Below, piece after piece: positions 42,387 through 51,088 of a DNA stretch of 64,000 nucleotides. Numbering within the stretch: position 1 is the stretch's first letter; every line of letters starts with the position of its first letter. Made by a program: the position numbers and the translations under genes. Origin of the DNA: Candidatus Sericytochromatia bacterium (GTDB lineage: Bacteria > Cyanobacteriota > Sericytochromatia > UBA7694); contig JADMKE010000006.1 in the NCBI GenBank assembly GCA_018780035.1, positions 47,961 to 111,960 of the forward strand. Direction: 5' to 3'. The notes beneath the pieces were generated by a model that saw only the letters and a program-made list of their open reading frames with translations, searched no databases and had not been told where the DNA came from.

Positions 42387-44591
42387 GTGCAAGAGCCCGA
42401 CAATCGCTTGCATGTTTTTATTGCCGTTGTTTTGCTGGCTCTGGCCTTTTTGCATGGGGTCTTTTCGAGTGGCTTTGTTTCGATCCTCAATCTGGCCTTG
42501 GGGCCCCAGGCCCCGCTGGCTTTTTCGCTCTATTTTGTTGGGCTCTTGCTCGGTCAATTGGGCATCTACCTCTTTGCAAGCTTAAATGCCCGGCACTGGA
42601 ATTATCCCCTTTACGAAATCGGTTTTGGTGCTTCACTGGTGTTTATGGCACTCATGAACAATACCGAAGGTTTTATTCTCGGGCGACTGCTCGAAGGCAT
42701 CATGGGGGGCTTGGCCACTCCTCCGCTGTTTAATTATTTGGTCACCCTCAAGGCCTTTGGCCATGTGGGCAAACGCATTGCCCTGTTTAACTCGATCTTT
42801 GTCCTGGGGTATGTCTTGGGGCCGGTGATCATGGATGGTCTGCGCTTGCTCATGCCCTACCCCCGTGTGCTTTTGCTCAGCGGGATTGTTTTTGGGGTGG
42901 TTTCCCTTTTTCTGATGCTGATGCCTGTGCCCGACCCGCCTCCTCCCGATGTAGATATTTCGCTGAAAAAGCTCCTGCGCAGCTATGATTGGTTTGAAAA
43001 ATTCTCGACCTTGGTTTTGGCCAAAGGCCTCTATGGCTATTTGATCTCGTTTACAGCCGGGTATATCACCCAATTTTTGCCAGGATTTCCCCTGGCCCAG
43101 GTGATGCTGGGTTTTTCGGTGATCTTTGTCTGTGGCCAGATCTTGACCGAACGTGTGCTGCGGCGTTTTCCCAAATCCCATTTGGAGGTCTATCTGCCAC
43201 TTTTGCTCTGTGTTTTGTTGGGGGCCTTTGTCGGTACCCACTGGGCTGGCTTTATTTTTATCTTGGCACTGTTTCACTCCAGTTTGGTCTTTATTGGCAC
43301 CCTCAATTTTGGTCTCAAAGCCACTTCGGCCCGCGAATACGCTCTGTTTAGCTGTCTGAGTGATCCGGCCATGATCCTGGGGGCTGGTTTGGCCAGCTTT
43401 GGCCTCAATGGGGTGTGGGGAATTGTCCTGCTATTGTCGGTGCCAGCCGTGCGAGCGCTGTTTTTGGCTCCCCAGCGCACCCGTGCTGAGGCCTTTATTC
43501 CCTGGATCGGCCCCCTGACCTTGGTCAATATTTTTCGCAAACAAAAATCCCCGCTGCTGGAACCAGCCAATGATGCCGTGCCTTTCTCGGCCCTGCAGCT
43601 GAACTATTGCGCCCCCAAACCAGATAATCAGCCACATTCTGAACCCGAAACAGAACCGCTTACACTGAAATTGCTCCTGAGCGGCGATCTCTGCCCACCC
43701 CCGCATTCAGCCCAAACCCCTCTCTTTGGTTGGCATCCGGATTTGCGCAGGCTGATTGAAAGCCACGATCTGGCGGCCCTCAATCTCGAAAGCCCACTCG
43801 AATTGGACCCAAAAGCCAAAGCCAGCGAACATTTACACGCGCTATCGTTGCAACAGTTTGAAGCCCTGGCGGGTAGCGATCAGGCCCTTTTTGGTCTGAT
43901 CAATTTGGCCAATAACCACAGCCTCGATCAGGGCTTGAGGGGCTTTGAACAGACCCGCCAGTATCTCCAAGCAAAACCAGGCTTTTATCCCCTCGATTCG
44001 CGCCTGCAGATTGTTGAGCGGGCCGGGTTGCGCCTGGGTTTTTTCGCGCTCAGCTTTGGTTCCAATTGTTTCTGGCGCAAACACCCGGATTTGTCTCTGC
44101 TCAAACCCGAAGAATTGCTGCATTCCCCGTCCTTGCAAAAGCGCTGGCTTGAACAGATTCAGGCCTATCGCCAAGAAGTGGATTTGCTGGTGCTCTCTTG
44201 GCATTGGGGTTATGAATCAGAACTGTATCCGAGCCAGGCCTTACAAGCTGCTTTTCACTGGTTGGCCGAGGCCGGGGTCGATCTGCTCTGGGGGCACCAC
44301 AGCCATTTGGTTCAGCCCTTTGAGATCTATCAACAGCCCAAAGGGGTGTCTCAAAATGCGCTTTGCCTGTACAGCTGTGGCAATTTGCTCTCCAATCTGG
44401 AGGGCGATGGGTATCACCAAGGCGTATTGTGGAGCGTGACCCTGCAAAGCAGCCCTGATGGCCTGCGTATGCAAACCGTAAAGCCGCATTTTTTTAGGGC
44501 CGATCAAAACCATCTTCTGAGCCCATTGGAGCAGGGGCAGAGCCTGTTGGAGCGGTCCTGTAGGGAGCATTTGAATGCGCCCACTCGCTGA
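42387..44591 (+). CDS. MFS-type membrane domain fused to CapA-like metallophosphatase domain
   Basis: About 734 residues from GTG 42387, just before the first membrane helix; in-frame TTG 42321 would add 22 residues and overlap the GspE gene. Residues 8-390 form about 12 hydrophobic helices with an MFS-like layout (GRLLEGIMGGLATPPLFN, GYVLGPVIMDG). Residues of about 425-734 form a PGA_cap/CapA domain: LLLSGDLCPP, NLESPLEL, NLANNHSLDQG, LSWHWGYE and GHHSHLVQPFE, with the metal-ligand Asp, Asn and His residues present. CapA-type enzymes act in poly-gamma-glutamate export or cell-envelope polymer handling. The single reading frame continues without a break, so the fusion is real in this sequence. 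Confidence 0.8.
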   Translation: MQEPDNRLHVFIAVVLLALAFLHGVFSSGFVSILNLALGPQAPLAFSLYFVGLLLGQLGIYLFASLNARHWNYPLYEIGFGASLVFMALMNNTEGFILGRLLEGIMGGLATPPLFNYLVTLKAFGHVGKRIALFNSIFVLGYVLGPVIMDGLRLLMPYPRVLLLSGIVFGVVSLFLMLMPVPDPPPPDVDISLKKLLRSYDWFEKFSTLVLAKGLYGYLISFTAGYITQFLPGFPLAQVMLGFSVIFVCGQILTERVLRRFPKSHLEVYLPLLLCVLLGAFVGTHWAGFIFILALFHSSLVFIGTLNFGLKATSAREYALFSCLSDPAMILGAGLASFGLNGVWGIVLLLSVPAVRALFLAPQRTRAEAFIPWIGPLTLVNIFRKQKSPLLEPANDAVPFSALQLNYCAPKPDNQPHSEPETEPLTLKLLLSGDLCPPPHSAQTPLFGWHPDLRRLIESHDLAALNLESPLELDPKAKASEHLHALSLQQFEALAGSDQALFGLINLANNHSLDQGLRGFEQTRQYLQAKPGFYPLDSRLQIVERAGLRLGFFALSFGSNCFWRKHPDLSLLKPEELLHSPSLQKRWLEQIQAYRQEVDLLVLSWHWGYESELYPSQALQAAFHWLAEAGVDLLWGHHSHLVQPFEIYQQPKGVSQNALCLYSCGNLLSNLEGDGYHQGVLWSVTLQSSPDGLRMQTVKPHFFRADQNHLLSPLEQGQSLLERSCREHLNAPTR

Positions 44592-46782
44592 AGGGCTGCT
44601 GCGTTTTAAATATCCGCTTTTGGCGCTTTGGCTGCTTTTGCTCGGAACGGCCTTGGGGCTTTTGCTGCTGCGGGGGCAGCCGCTGGTGCAGTCGCCGATC
44701 AGTGGTGCGCGTGGCACCGAGGCCTGGCAGGTGGAAGCCATGCTCGAAAAAGACTTTGGTTTTGACCCCGATCTCTCTGCCGGGGTGGTCTTAAGTGGGC
44801 CTGTTCAGGCCCGCACAGGCCCCCAGGCCGAGGCCTTTGCCACAGAGATGCAGGCGGCTTTTCCCGAATCAATTGGGCGAATTTTTCAAGTGCCGGGCCG
44901 AGGAGAGCACAGGCAGACCCTGTTTTTTCTGCAATACCACCCCCATTTAAATTTGGTCAAGGCCCAGCAAAAAGTGCCTGATATGCGCACATTCTTGCAG
45001 CAATGGGCGCAAAAACACCAGTCTCAGGCCTGGTTGACTGGCCATGTGGGTTTTATCCACGACATGAACAAAGCCGTCTACAAAGAGTCTTCGGCCAATG
45101 AAAAAATTGCGATTGGGCTGGCTTTTCTGATCCTGGTCTTAAACTTTGGCGGGATCTTTGCGGCGCTTTTGCCCATTCTGATGGGGGCCGCCACCTTGGT
45201 TTTTCTCAATGCGCTCACACCCTTGCTGGGCATGCAACTCAGTCCCATTTCGTTTGTCATGAACAGCATGGTCGGTTTGGCCCTGGCTTTGGACTATTCG
45301 CTGTTTATGGTCAGCCGCTTTCGCGAAGAAATTCGCAAGGGCCAGTCGGATACCGAGGCCCTGCAGCAGACCTTAAAGCACTCAGGCGAGACGATCCTGT
45401 TCTCGGCCTTGATCATGCTGGTGAGTATTGGGGTTTTGTTGCTGCCAGATGTCTCAGCCAACCGCTTGGTGGTGCAGGGCCTCAGCTTGGTGATCTGCCT
45501 ATCGTTGCTCAATTCATTGGTGTTTTTGCCGGTTTTATTGCTCACGGCCCGGCCTGTATTGGAGTTTCCTCGCTTTTTGAGCCAAGCGGTGGCGCAGATC
45601 GACAGCTATCCCTTTTGGCGGCGTTTTTCGGGCCATGTGGTCAAATACCCCCTGCGCTATTTTTTGCTTTCGCTGGGCCTGATGGGGGCTTTGGCCCTGC
45701 CCGCACTGCAAATCCGGCTCTGGGAGCCCTTGCAGGCTGTGGTGCCGACCCAGAGTGAGTCTGTGCAAGGTTATGAAGCCCTGCGCAAAGATGGCTGGGG
45801 GGGCGAACTCTTGCCCATCGATGTGGTGCTGAGTGCCCCTGCCGGCAAAACCGTGTTTGACCCAGCCTTTCAGACCGAGATGGAAACGGCTTTAAAACAT
45901 TTGGAGGCCCTGCCAGGGGTGGCTTCGTTGGCGGCACTCACGCGTTGGAACCCCGATTATTCTCCGGCTGAGTACCAGTCCTTTTTCCAATCGCTGGATG
46001 CCCTCCGTGGACTGGGTCTGCTGCCTGCTGAACATCCCGTTTTTCGGCTTTTAAATCCCGCCCGCACGCGCACCTTGGTACAGGTCTACCCCAGCAAAGA
46101 TTTGGATATTCAACAGATTTATACGGTTTTGGCTGGGATTCGCGCTCAGGCTGGCCATTATACCCACTTAAAATTACAGGCAGGTGGGGTCGTGGCCCGC
46201 TCCCAGGACTTCAGCCACGAACTCTATCGCCATGCCCCACTGATGACTTTGGGGGTGGTCTTGGGTATTTTGCTGATTCTGGGCTTGTATATGAAAACAC
46301 CGGTTTTGCCGCTCAAAGCCGCCCTGATGAATTTTATGCCGATTCTGGGGGCCTTTGGCGTCCTGGTTTTGGTCTTTCAGCATGGCTGGTTTTCGGGACT
46401 TTTACACACACCCATTCCCGGTGCCGTCACGGCACTTGTGCCGATCATTCTCTTTTGCATTACCTTTGGCCTGAGCATGGATTATGAGGTGCTGATTCTC
46501 AGCCGCATTTCCGAGGGCTACCACGCCCACGGTGATGTCTCTGAGGCGGTGGTCGAGGGCCTGGCCCGTTCAGGGGCAGTGATCACGGGGGCTGCCCTGA
46601 TTCTGCTGGGGGTGTTTTTGCCCGGCATTTTTTCGGCCTCGCCGCTGGTGCAAGAGCTGTCGATCGGCATTTCTGCTGCTTTGATTCTCGATGCCACAGT
46701 CCTGCGCCTGTTTTTGGTGCCGAGTTTTATGCTCTTACTTGGGAAGTACAATTGGTGGAATCCCTGGGCAAGAGGGAAGTAG
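44575..46782 (+). CDS. MMPL/RND-family exporter
   Basis: 735 residues, two MMPL halves, each with one helix, a large extracytoplasmic loop and about five helices (12 in total). Typical RND features are LALDYSLFMVSRFREEI in the first half and GLSMDYEVLILSRISEGY in the second, the proton-relay Asp-Tyr pairs. GGAG lies just before ATG 44575, which is 17 bp inside the MFS-CapA gene. MmpL-like proteins move lipids or hydrophobic compounds across the membrane. Tight coupling with the MFS-CapA gene suggests a joint envelope-export job. Confidence 0.9.
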   Translation: MRPLAEGLLRFKYPLLALWLLLLGTALGLLLLRGQPLVQSPISGARGTEAWQVEAMLEKDFGFDPDLSAGVVLSGPVQARTGPQAEAFATEMQAAFPESIGRIFQVPGRGEHRQTLFFLQYHPHLNLVKAQQKVPDMRTFLQQWAQKHQSQAWLTGHVGFIHDMNKAVYKESSANEKIAIGLAFLILVLNFGGIFAALLPILMGAATLVFLNALTPLLGMQLSPISFVMNSMVGLALALDYSLFMVSRFREEIRKGQSDTEALQQTLKHSGETILFSALIMLVSIGVLLLPDVSANRLVVQGLSLVICLSLLNSLVFLPVLLLTARPVLEFPRFLSQAVAQIDSYPFWRRFSGHVVKYPLRYFLLSLGLMGALALPALQIRLWEPLQAVVPTQSESVQGYEALRKDGWGGELLPIDVVLSAPAGKTVFDPAFQTEMETALKHLEALPGVASLAALTRWNPDYSPAEYQSFFQSLDALRGLGLLPAEHPVFRLLNPARTRTLVQVYPSKDLDIQQIYTVLAGIRAQAGHYTHLKLQAGGVVARSQDFSHELYRHAPLMTLGVVLGILLILGLYMKTPVLPLKAALMNFMPILGAFGVLVLVFQHGWFSGLLHTPIPGAVTALVPIILFCITFGLSMDYEVLILSRISEGYHAHGDVSEAVVEGLARSGAVITGAALILLGVFLPGIFSASPLVQELSIGISAALILDATVLRLFLVPSFMLLLGKYNWWNPWARGK

Positions 46783-46810
46783 GTGTTAGCTGATGGGTTT
46801 TAGGTGTTAG
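46780..46810 (+). repeat. Direct repeat of TAGGTGTTAG
   Basis: Two identical 10-bp copies at 46780-46789 and 46801-46810, 21 bp apart (two helical turns), lie between the MMPL stop and the ankyrin gene. They could be a regulator-binding pair; no function is known. Confidence 0.5.
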
Positions 46811-46819
46811 GATAAAGGC

Positions 46820-47977
46820 ATGAAACGCGTTCTGAAAGTGGTGTCTTTGGCGCTGGGGCTGAGCCTGAGTGGCTCATGGGTGCGTGTTTGGACGCCCTGT
46901 GTTTGGGCTGCACCGCCAGCCAAGCCTGTCAAGCCTGCAAAACCCGTGAAAACCCCCAGCCCGAATGAATTATTGCTCAAAGGGATGCAGAGCGGTCAAA
47001 GCGTTTTGGTGCGCGAGGCCTTGCTCAAAGGGGCGGATCCCAATTTTCATTTTCAGGGCAAATTTGTCTTACATTGGGCTGTGGAATTTAAACAGACCGA
47101 TCTGATTGAACTCTTGCTGAAACTCAAGGTTGATCTCGATGCGCCAGGGCTGGATCGCTTTACCCCGCTGATGCGCATGGCCCAGCAAAAAAACCTGTCT
47201 TCGCCCGAACATCTGGCCCTGATTCGCCGCTTGATCGACGCGGGCATGGATCCGCTGCATTCACCCGGTGGGACCAGCCCCCATTATTTGGCGGCTTGGT
47301 TTGGCAATACCCCTTTGCTGGCACTTTTGCTGGAAAAAGGCGCAGATCCCCAATTTGTAACAAATGAAGAATCTGTTTTGATGATGGCGGCCCATGGGGG
47401 GCATTTGGATGCCGTGGAAATCCTGTTAAAAGCAGGGGCTCAGTTGGCCTTTCACAGCCGCGATGGGGAATCTGCTCTGACCTATGCCATCAAAGGGCAA
47501 AACTTGGAAATAGTCAGGTTTTTACTCAAACAGGGGGCTCCAGTCAAAAGTCAGGATACAGGGGGCTTTTCGCCGCTCTTTGCGGCCTTGGAAAGTCTGC
47601 AGCCTGAATTTGTGCGTTTGCTGCTCGAAGCGGGTGCTGAAGCGGAAGTGCGCGACTCAGACCAAGAGACGCCCTTGCTTTGGGCCGCACGAACCGGTTT
47701 TGTTGCGGGGGCCACGCTTTTATTGGAAAAAGGCGCAAACGCCAATTCCCAGGACCGCGAAGGCAATAGCCCGCTTTTATTGGGGGTCAAAGCGGGCAAT
47801 GAGCGGGTGGCAACCCAACTGACCCGCTTGCTTTTGGACTTTAAAGCCAATCCCAATCTGGCCAACAAAGCCGGAGAGACGCCACTGGGGTTTGTGCTGG
47901 AGTATGACTACCCTGAGGTGGCGCAGATGTTGGAAGTCGCTGGCGCGACACCTCCGCCGCGTGAGCCGATTGAGTGA
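46820..47977 (+). CDS. Secreted ankyrin-repeat protein
   Basis: 385 residues. A signal peptide (VLKVVSLALGLSLSGSWV, cleavage near WAAPP) and a short Lys/Pro linker precede about nine ankyrin repeats with GADPN/GANANSQD and LLL..GA cores (EALLKGADPNFHF, LLEKGADPQF, LLKAGAQLAFHS, LLLEAGAEAEVRD, LLEKGANANSQDREG). It is probably periplasmic and binds another protein. The distance of 37 bp from the MMPL gene allows co-transcription. No enzyme domain is present. Confidence 0.9.
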   Translation: MKRVLKVVSLALGLSLSGSWVRVWTPCVWAAPPAKPVKPAKPVKTPSPNELLLKGMQSGQSVLVREALLKGADPNFHFQGKFVLHWAVEFKQTDLIELLLKLKVDLDAPGLDRFTPLMRMAQQKNLSSPEHLALIRRLIDAGMDPLHSPGGTSPHYLAAWFGNTPLLALLLEKGADPQFVTNEESVLMMAAHGGHLDAVEILLKAGAQLAFHSRDGESALTYAIKGQNLEIVRFLLKQGAPVKSQDTGGFSPLFAALESLQPEFVRLLLEAGAEAEVRDSDQETPLLWAARTGFVAGATLLLEKGANANSQDREGNSPLLLGVKAGNERVATQLTRLLLDFKANPNLANKAGETPLGFVLEYDYPEVAQMLEVAGATPPPREPIE

Positions 47978-47990
47978 TAGGCTTTTCCTT

Positions 47991-48060
47991 CGACTCCGCT
48001 CAGGAAACAAAAGCAACTCCGCTCAGAGAAGGTCTGTTGGACTTTCCTTGAGCGGAGTCG
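47991..48060. repeat. Palindromic CGACTCCGCTCA repeat cluster
   Basis: CGACTCCGCTCA (47991-48002), ACTCCGCTCA (48016-48025) and the inverted TGAGCGGAGTCG (48049-48060) form a strong stem between the two outer copies. The motif looks like an interspersed repeat: three copies in 70 bp in a gene-free gap between the ankyrin gene and the convergent secF. It may act as a bidirectional terminator or a small non-autonomous mobile repeat. Confidence 0.7.
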
Positions 48061-48104
48061 AGTCAGGCGATGGGAAGGCAGGGCTTCTGAGCTGTAATTA
48101 GGCT

Positions 48105-49049
48105 CTAAGCCGTGGCTTTTTTGCGGCTGCTGGGATTGGCGATTTCGCGCCAGGTGACCATCAATGGGCTGGCCACGAAAATGCTGGAATAGGTGCCGAT
48201 AATAATCCCCAAGAGCATGGCCAGGGAGAAATATTTGATCGTGCTGCCCCCAAAAACCGTCAGGCAAAAGAGCGGGAACATGGTGGTCAGCGAGGTGTTT
48301 AAGCTGCGCACAATGGTCTGGTTGATGGAGTCGTTGGCCACATCGGCAAAGGTCTTGCCCCGGCCCATATCTCCCGCATTTTCGCGGATGCGGTCGAAGG
48401 TGACAATCGTGTCGTGGACTGAGAAACCCGCCACCGTCAGAATGGCGGTGACAAACAGGCTGTCCACCTCTACATGTAAGAAATGACCCAGGATGGCAAA
48501 TATGCCCAAGACCGTGAAGACGTCATGTAAGAGACAGATCACAGCGCAAACGGCGTAATCCAAGCTGAAGCGAAAAGTCAAATAGAGCACGATCATGGCC
48601 GACACAATCAGGGTCGACATAATCGCCTTGGACTGCAGTTCACTTCCGACCGTGGGCCCCACAACCTCAACACGAATCTGTTCAAATTCGCCAAATTTGC
48701 TCTTGAAGTCTTTGAAGATCTTGACCTGTTCTTTGTTGTCCACGGGTTTGGAGCGAATGGTGGTAATGGTTTTGCCACTGGCATCCTTGAGCTCACTGAC
48801 CTGTGCATCACTGAAAGTCTCTTTGTCGATTTTGCTGAGTTCCGTGCGCAATTCGCTGATCTTGGGAGGGGATTTAAACGCCAGTTCGAACATCGAGCCG
48901 CCTGTGAAATCGATGCCGAGTTTGAGCCCGCCCATAAACAGGAAGATCAAACCAGGCACCATGACCACGACGGAGATCATGTACCAGAGCCTGCGTTTAG
49001 AGATGATATCGTAATGGGTTGTTTGTGGTATTCCAGCCAAGGGAGGCAC
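48105..49049 (-). CDS. secF: Protein translocase subunit SecF
   Basis: 314 residues, six membrane helices with a large first periplasmic loop. SecF signatures are KLGIDFTGGSMFEL, AVICLLHDVFTVLGIFAI, GFSVHDTIVTFDRIRENAG and NTSLTTMFPLF. With SecD it uses the proton-motive force to pull exported proteins through SecYEG. The ORF begins at GTG 49049, but AAGGAG ends only 1 nt from it; TTG 49040, 10 nt away, may be the true start. No secD is adjacent on either side, unlike most genomes. Confidence 0.95.
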   Translation of the reverse strand: MPPLAGIPQTTHYDIISKRRLWYMISVVVMVPGLIFLFMGGLKLGIDFTGGSMFELAFKSPPKISELRTELSKIDKETFSDAQVSELKDASGKTITTIRSKPVDNKEQVKIFKDFKSKFGEFEQIRVEVVGPTVGSELQSKAIMSTLIVSAMIVLYLTFRFSLDYAVCAVICLLHDVFTVLGIFAILGHFLHVEVDSLFVTAILTVAGFSVHDTIVTFDRIRENAGDMGRGKTFADVANDSINQTIVRSLNTSLTTMFPLFCLTVFGGSTIKYFSLAMLLGIIIGTYSSIFVASPLMVTWREIANPSSRKKATA

Positions 49050-49107
49050 TCTCCTTTTTTCGCTTACAAAAAGGCATTATACCAGTTAAGGCAAAACTAA
49101 TCCAGGC

Positions 49108-49698
49108 TTAATCTTGCCAAATCTCTTCCAAGGTTTGGTGGGCCACAGCCCGTTGCAGGCGCAGGCTCTCCTGGTGGGTTTGTTGAAATTTGCCCAGGGC
49201 AATCCAATACTTCATGCTGAGCAGACGCAAATGCTCAGAGCGGGGCAATTGTTCGGGTTCTTTCAGTTCCAATTCGCGAAAGGGGGTGCCAAGTACCCCT
49301 GTGCGGGTGGGATAACCATAGCGTTTAAACACGGGCACCAAGGTCAGCAGACAATTCTGGACGGCTTCCCAGACCTTGGTGTTTTGGCGCAAGCTCTCTT
49401 TGGGGCGGCGGCTGGGCGTCTCTTCAACCCAATAATCTTCATCGGCCAATTGGCCAATTAAACGGGCTGTATTTTCTTTGGCACAGGCCTGCACATCGCG
49501 TTTGAATTGCAGCACACGGGTTTTGTCGAATTGCGAAGAGACCTCGGGAAAGGCCTTAAAAATTTTTTCAGCCCCCTGTTCGCAGTATTCGATCAGGCGG
49601 GGTTCCAATTCGTCCAAAATCTGGCTGACCAACTCCAGCAATTGATCTTCGAGATCGCTGCGGCGTTCGTTGAGCTGTGCCAGTTTTAACGATTCCAT
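49108..49698 (-). CDS. Hypothetical helical protein, 196 residues
   Basis: No family recognised. The protein is almost all helical and charged, with a coiled-coil-prone N terminus (SLKLAQLNERRSDLEDQLLELVSQ, trimmed here to the start) and no signal or membrane segment. A central TPSRRPKESLRQNTKVW part and a conserved-looking TRTGVLGTPF loop stand out. It lies 58 bp upstream of secF on the same strand and may be co-transcribed. The ribosome-binding site is weak. Confidence 0.7.
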   Translation of the reverse strand: MESLKLAQLNERRSDLEDQLLELVSQILDELEPRLIEYCEQGAEKIFKAFPEVSSQFDKTRVLQFKRDVQACAKENTARLIGQLADEDYWVEETPSRRPKESLRQNTKVWEAVQNCLLTLVPVFKRYGYPTRTGVLGTPFRELELKEPEQLPRSEHLRLLSMKYWIALGKFQQTHQESLRLQRAVAHQTLEEIWQD

Positions 49699-49765
49699 GG
49701 GGGTTTACGAAGGGCTCCAAAAAATGAGAATACCCCCATTATAACAGGCTCAAGCGGTTTTTCTC

Positions 49766-49794
49766 TTGGGTAAGTTTTGTTACTTTGTTACACT
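49766..49794 (+). promoter_or_regulatory. Possible promoter of the Septu-like operon
   Basis: TTGGGT (49766-49771), a 17-bp spacer and TACACT (49789-49794) lie 34 bp before ATG 49829. Match to consensus is moderate. Confidence 0.4.
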
Positions 49795-49828
49795 GAAAAG
49801 AGTTTCGTTAAAACAGGTTAAAATAGCG

Positions 49829-51088
49829 ATGTATATTGACCGGATCCAAATAGAAAATTTCCGTACCTTTGGCAAAACAGACATTCGTTTTTGTCATCCA
49901 GATCGCCGCTATTCTAGCTCTGATTCCACCCAGAATTCTTTTCCCCAACCCCAATTGCCCAATCTCAATTTATTGCTGGGCAATAATGGACTCGGTAAAA
50001 CGACGTTGCTCAAAGCGATTGCGCTCTCTGCACTGGGGCCTGCCGTACGTTCTTCAGGGATTTATGCCAATCACCTGGTGCGCAGAGACGTCTCTCTCTC
50101 GCAGCCTCAAACAGCTTGTTTAAACGGTTTTTTTGTCCCTCACCCACAAGACCGTGTCCCTGTGACAACCCCAAAGACGAAGTATTTGAATTCTACTATT
50201 CAGATTGTGAGAAAAGGGGATCTTGAAGAGTTTGAATGGATGAATGGCGAAACTCAGGCCTGGGATTCAATTTACAGTTCCAGTTCTGATGCCTTCTTTT
50301 TTGTGGGTTATGGTGCCACCCGTCGGGTGGAGCAACGGGAGAGAGTTGATTTGAGTGGACGGCGAGGCAGTTCTTTTGTCAGGGCTCAGCGCATTCAAAG
50401 CCTGTTTGAAGAGGCTTACTCGCTTTTACCATTAAATACTTGGCTACCTGAATTTCGCCACAGCAATCCAGGTCGCTATAAACAGGTGGTCAATCTGATC
50501 AACCGTTTAATGGGAGACGGTCATTACCAATTTCAAGGTGAGCTTGAGGCTGGCGAGTACCTCTTTGAAAAAGGGGGCTTAAAAATTCCTTTCCCAGATC
50601 TTTCGGATGGTTATCGGGCTTTTTTGGGGTGGGTGGGAGATTTGCTTTACCATATTTGTATGACTGCCCCCAAAGGCAAAAAATTAACTGAGAATCAAGG
50701 TATTGTGATGGTGGATGAAATTGATTTACATCTCCATCCCAAATGGCAAATGACGGTTTTAAAAACCCTCGCGACAGCTTTGCCTCAAATTCAGTTTATT
50801 GTTACGTCTCACAGCCCCTTGCTGGTCGGGGCCGTGGAGTGGATGAATATTTTGGTGATGGAGCCGGGCCGAAAGCAATCGAGCAAAGCAATACGGTTAA
50901 AACAGGCTGTTCATGGCTTAGATGCCGATCAGATTTTATTGACAGAGTTTTTTGGCATGGAGTCGACCCGTTCGGCTGGCAAGCAGCGGGATTTGAAAAA
51001 ATTAAGTCTCATGGCCCGTGCTGGAGATACAGAAGCCGCTACGCAGCTTTTAATTGAGATGAGTCGAGGCTTAGAGCCTCTTGCATGA
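49829..51088 (+). CDS. AAA/ABC-type ATPase, Septu PtuA-like
   Basis: About 419 residues from ATG 49829, with the family-typical start MYIDRIQIENFRTFG. Walker A LLLGNNGLGKTTLLKAI is near 49-65, a signature-like LSDGYRAFLGW near 254, and Walker B GIVMVDEIDLHLHP near 293, followed by TSHSPLL. No nuclease domain is fused. It overlaps the HNH gene by 4 bp (ATGA at 51085). An SMC-like ATPase paired with an HNH nuclease is the make-up of the Septu anti-phage system (PtuA/PtuB), also found as retron effectors; no reverse transcriptase is nearby. Confidence 0.8.
   Translation: MYIDRIQIENFRTFGKTDIRFCHPDRRYSSSDSTQNSFPQPQLPNLNLLLGNNGLGKTTLLKAIALSALGPAVRSSGIYANHLVRRDVSLSQPQTACLNGFFVPHPQDRVPVTTPKTKYLNSTIQIVRKGDLEEFEWMNGETQAWDSIYSSSSDAFFFVGYGATRRVEQRERVDLSGRRGSSFVRAQRIQSLFEEAYSLLPLNTWLPEFRHSNPGRYKQVVNLINRLMGDGHYQFQGELEAGEYLFEKGGLKIPFPDLSDGYRAFLGWVGDLLYHICMTAPKGKKLTENQGIVMVDEIDLHLHPKWQMTVLKTLATALPQIQFIVTSHSPLLVGAVEWMNILVMEPGRKQSSKAIRLKQAVHGLDADQILLTEFFGMESTRSAGKQRDLKKLSLMARAGDTEAATQLLIEMSRGLEPLA

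Noticed and set aside
42633..43277. A 214-codon minus-strand frame opposite the MFS-CapA gene
   Set aside because: Antisense shadow, Gln/His/Lys-rich with no family resemblance.
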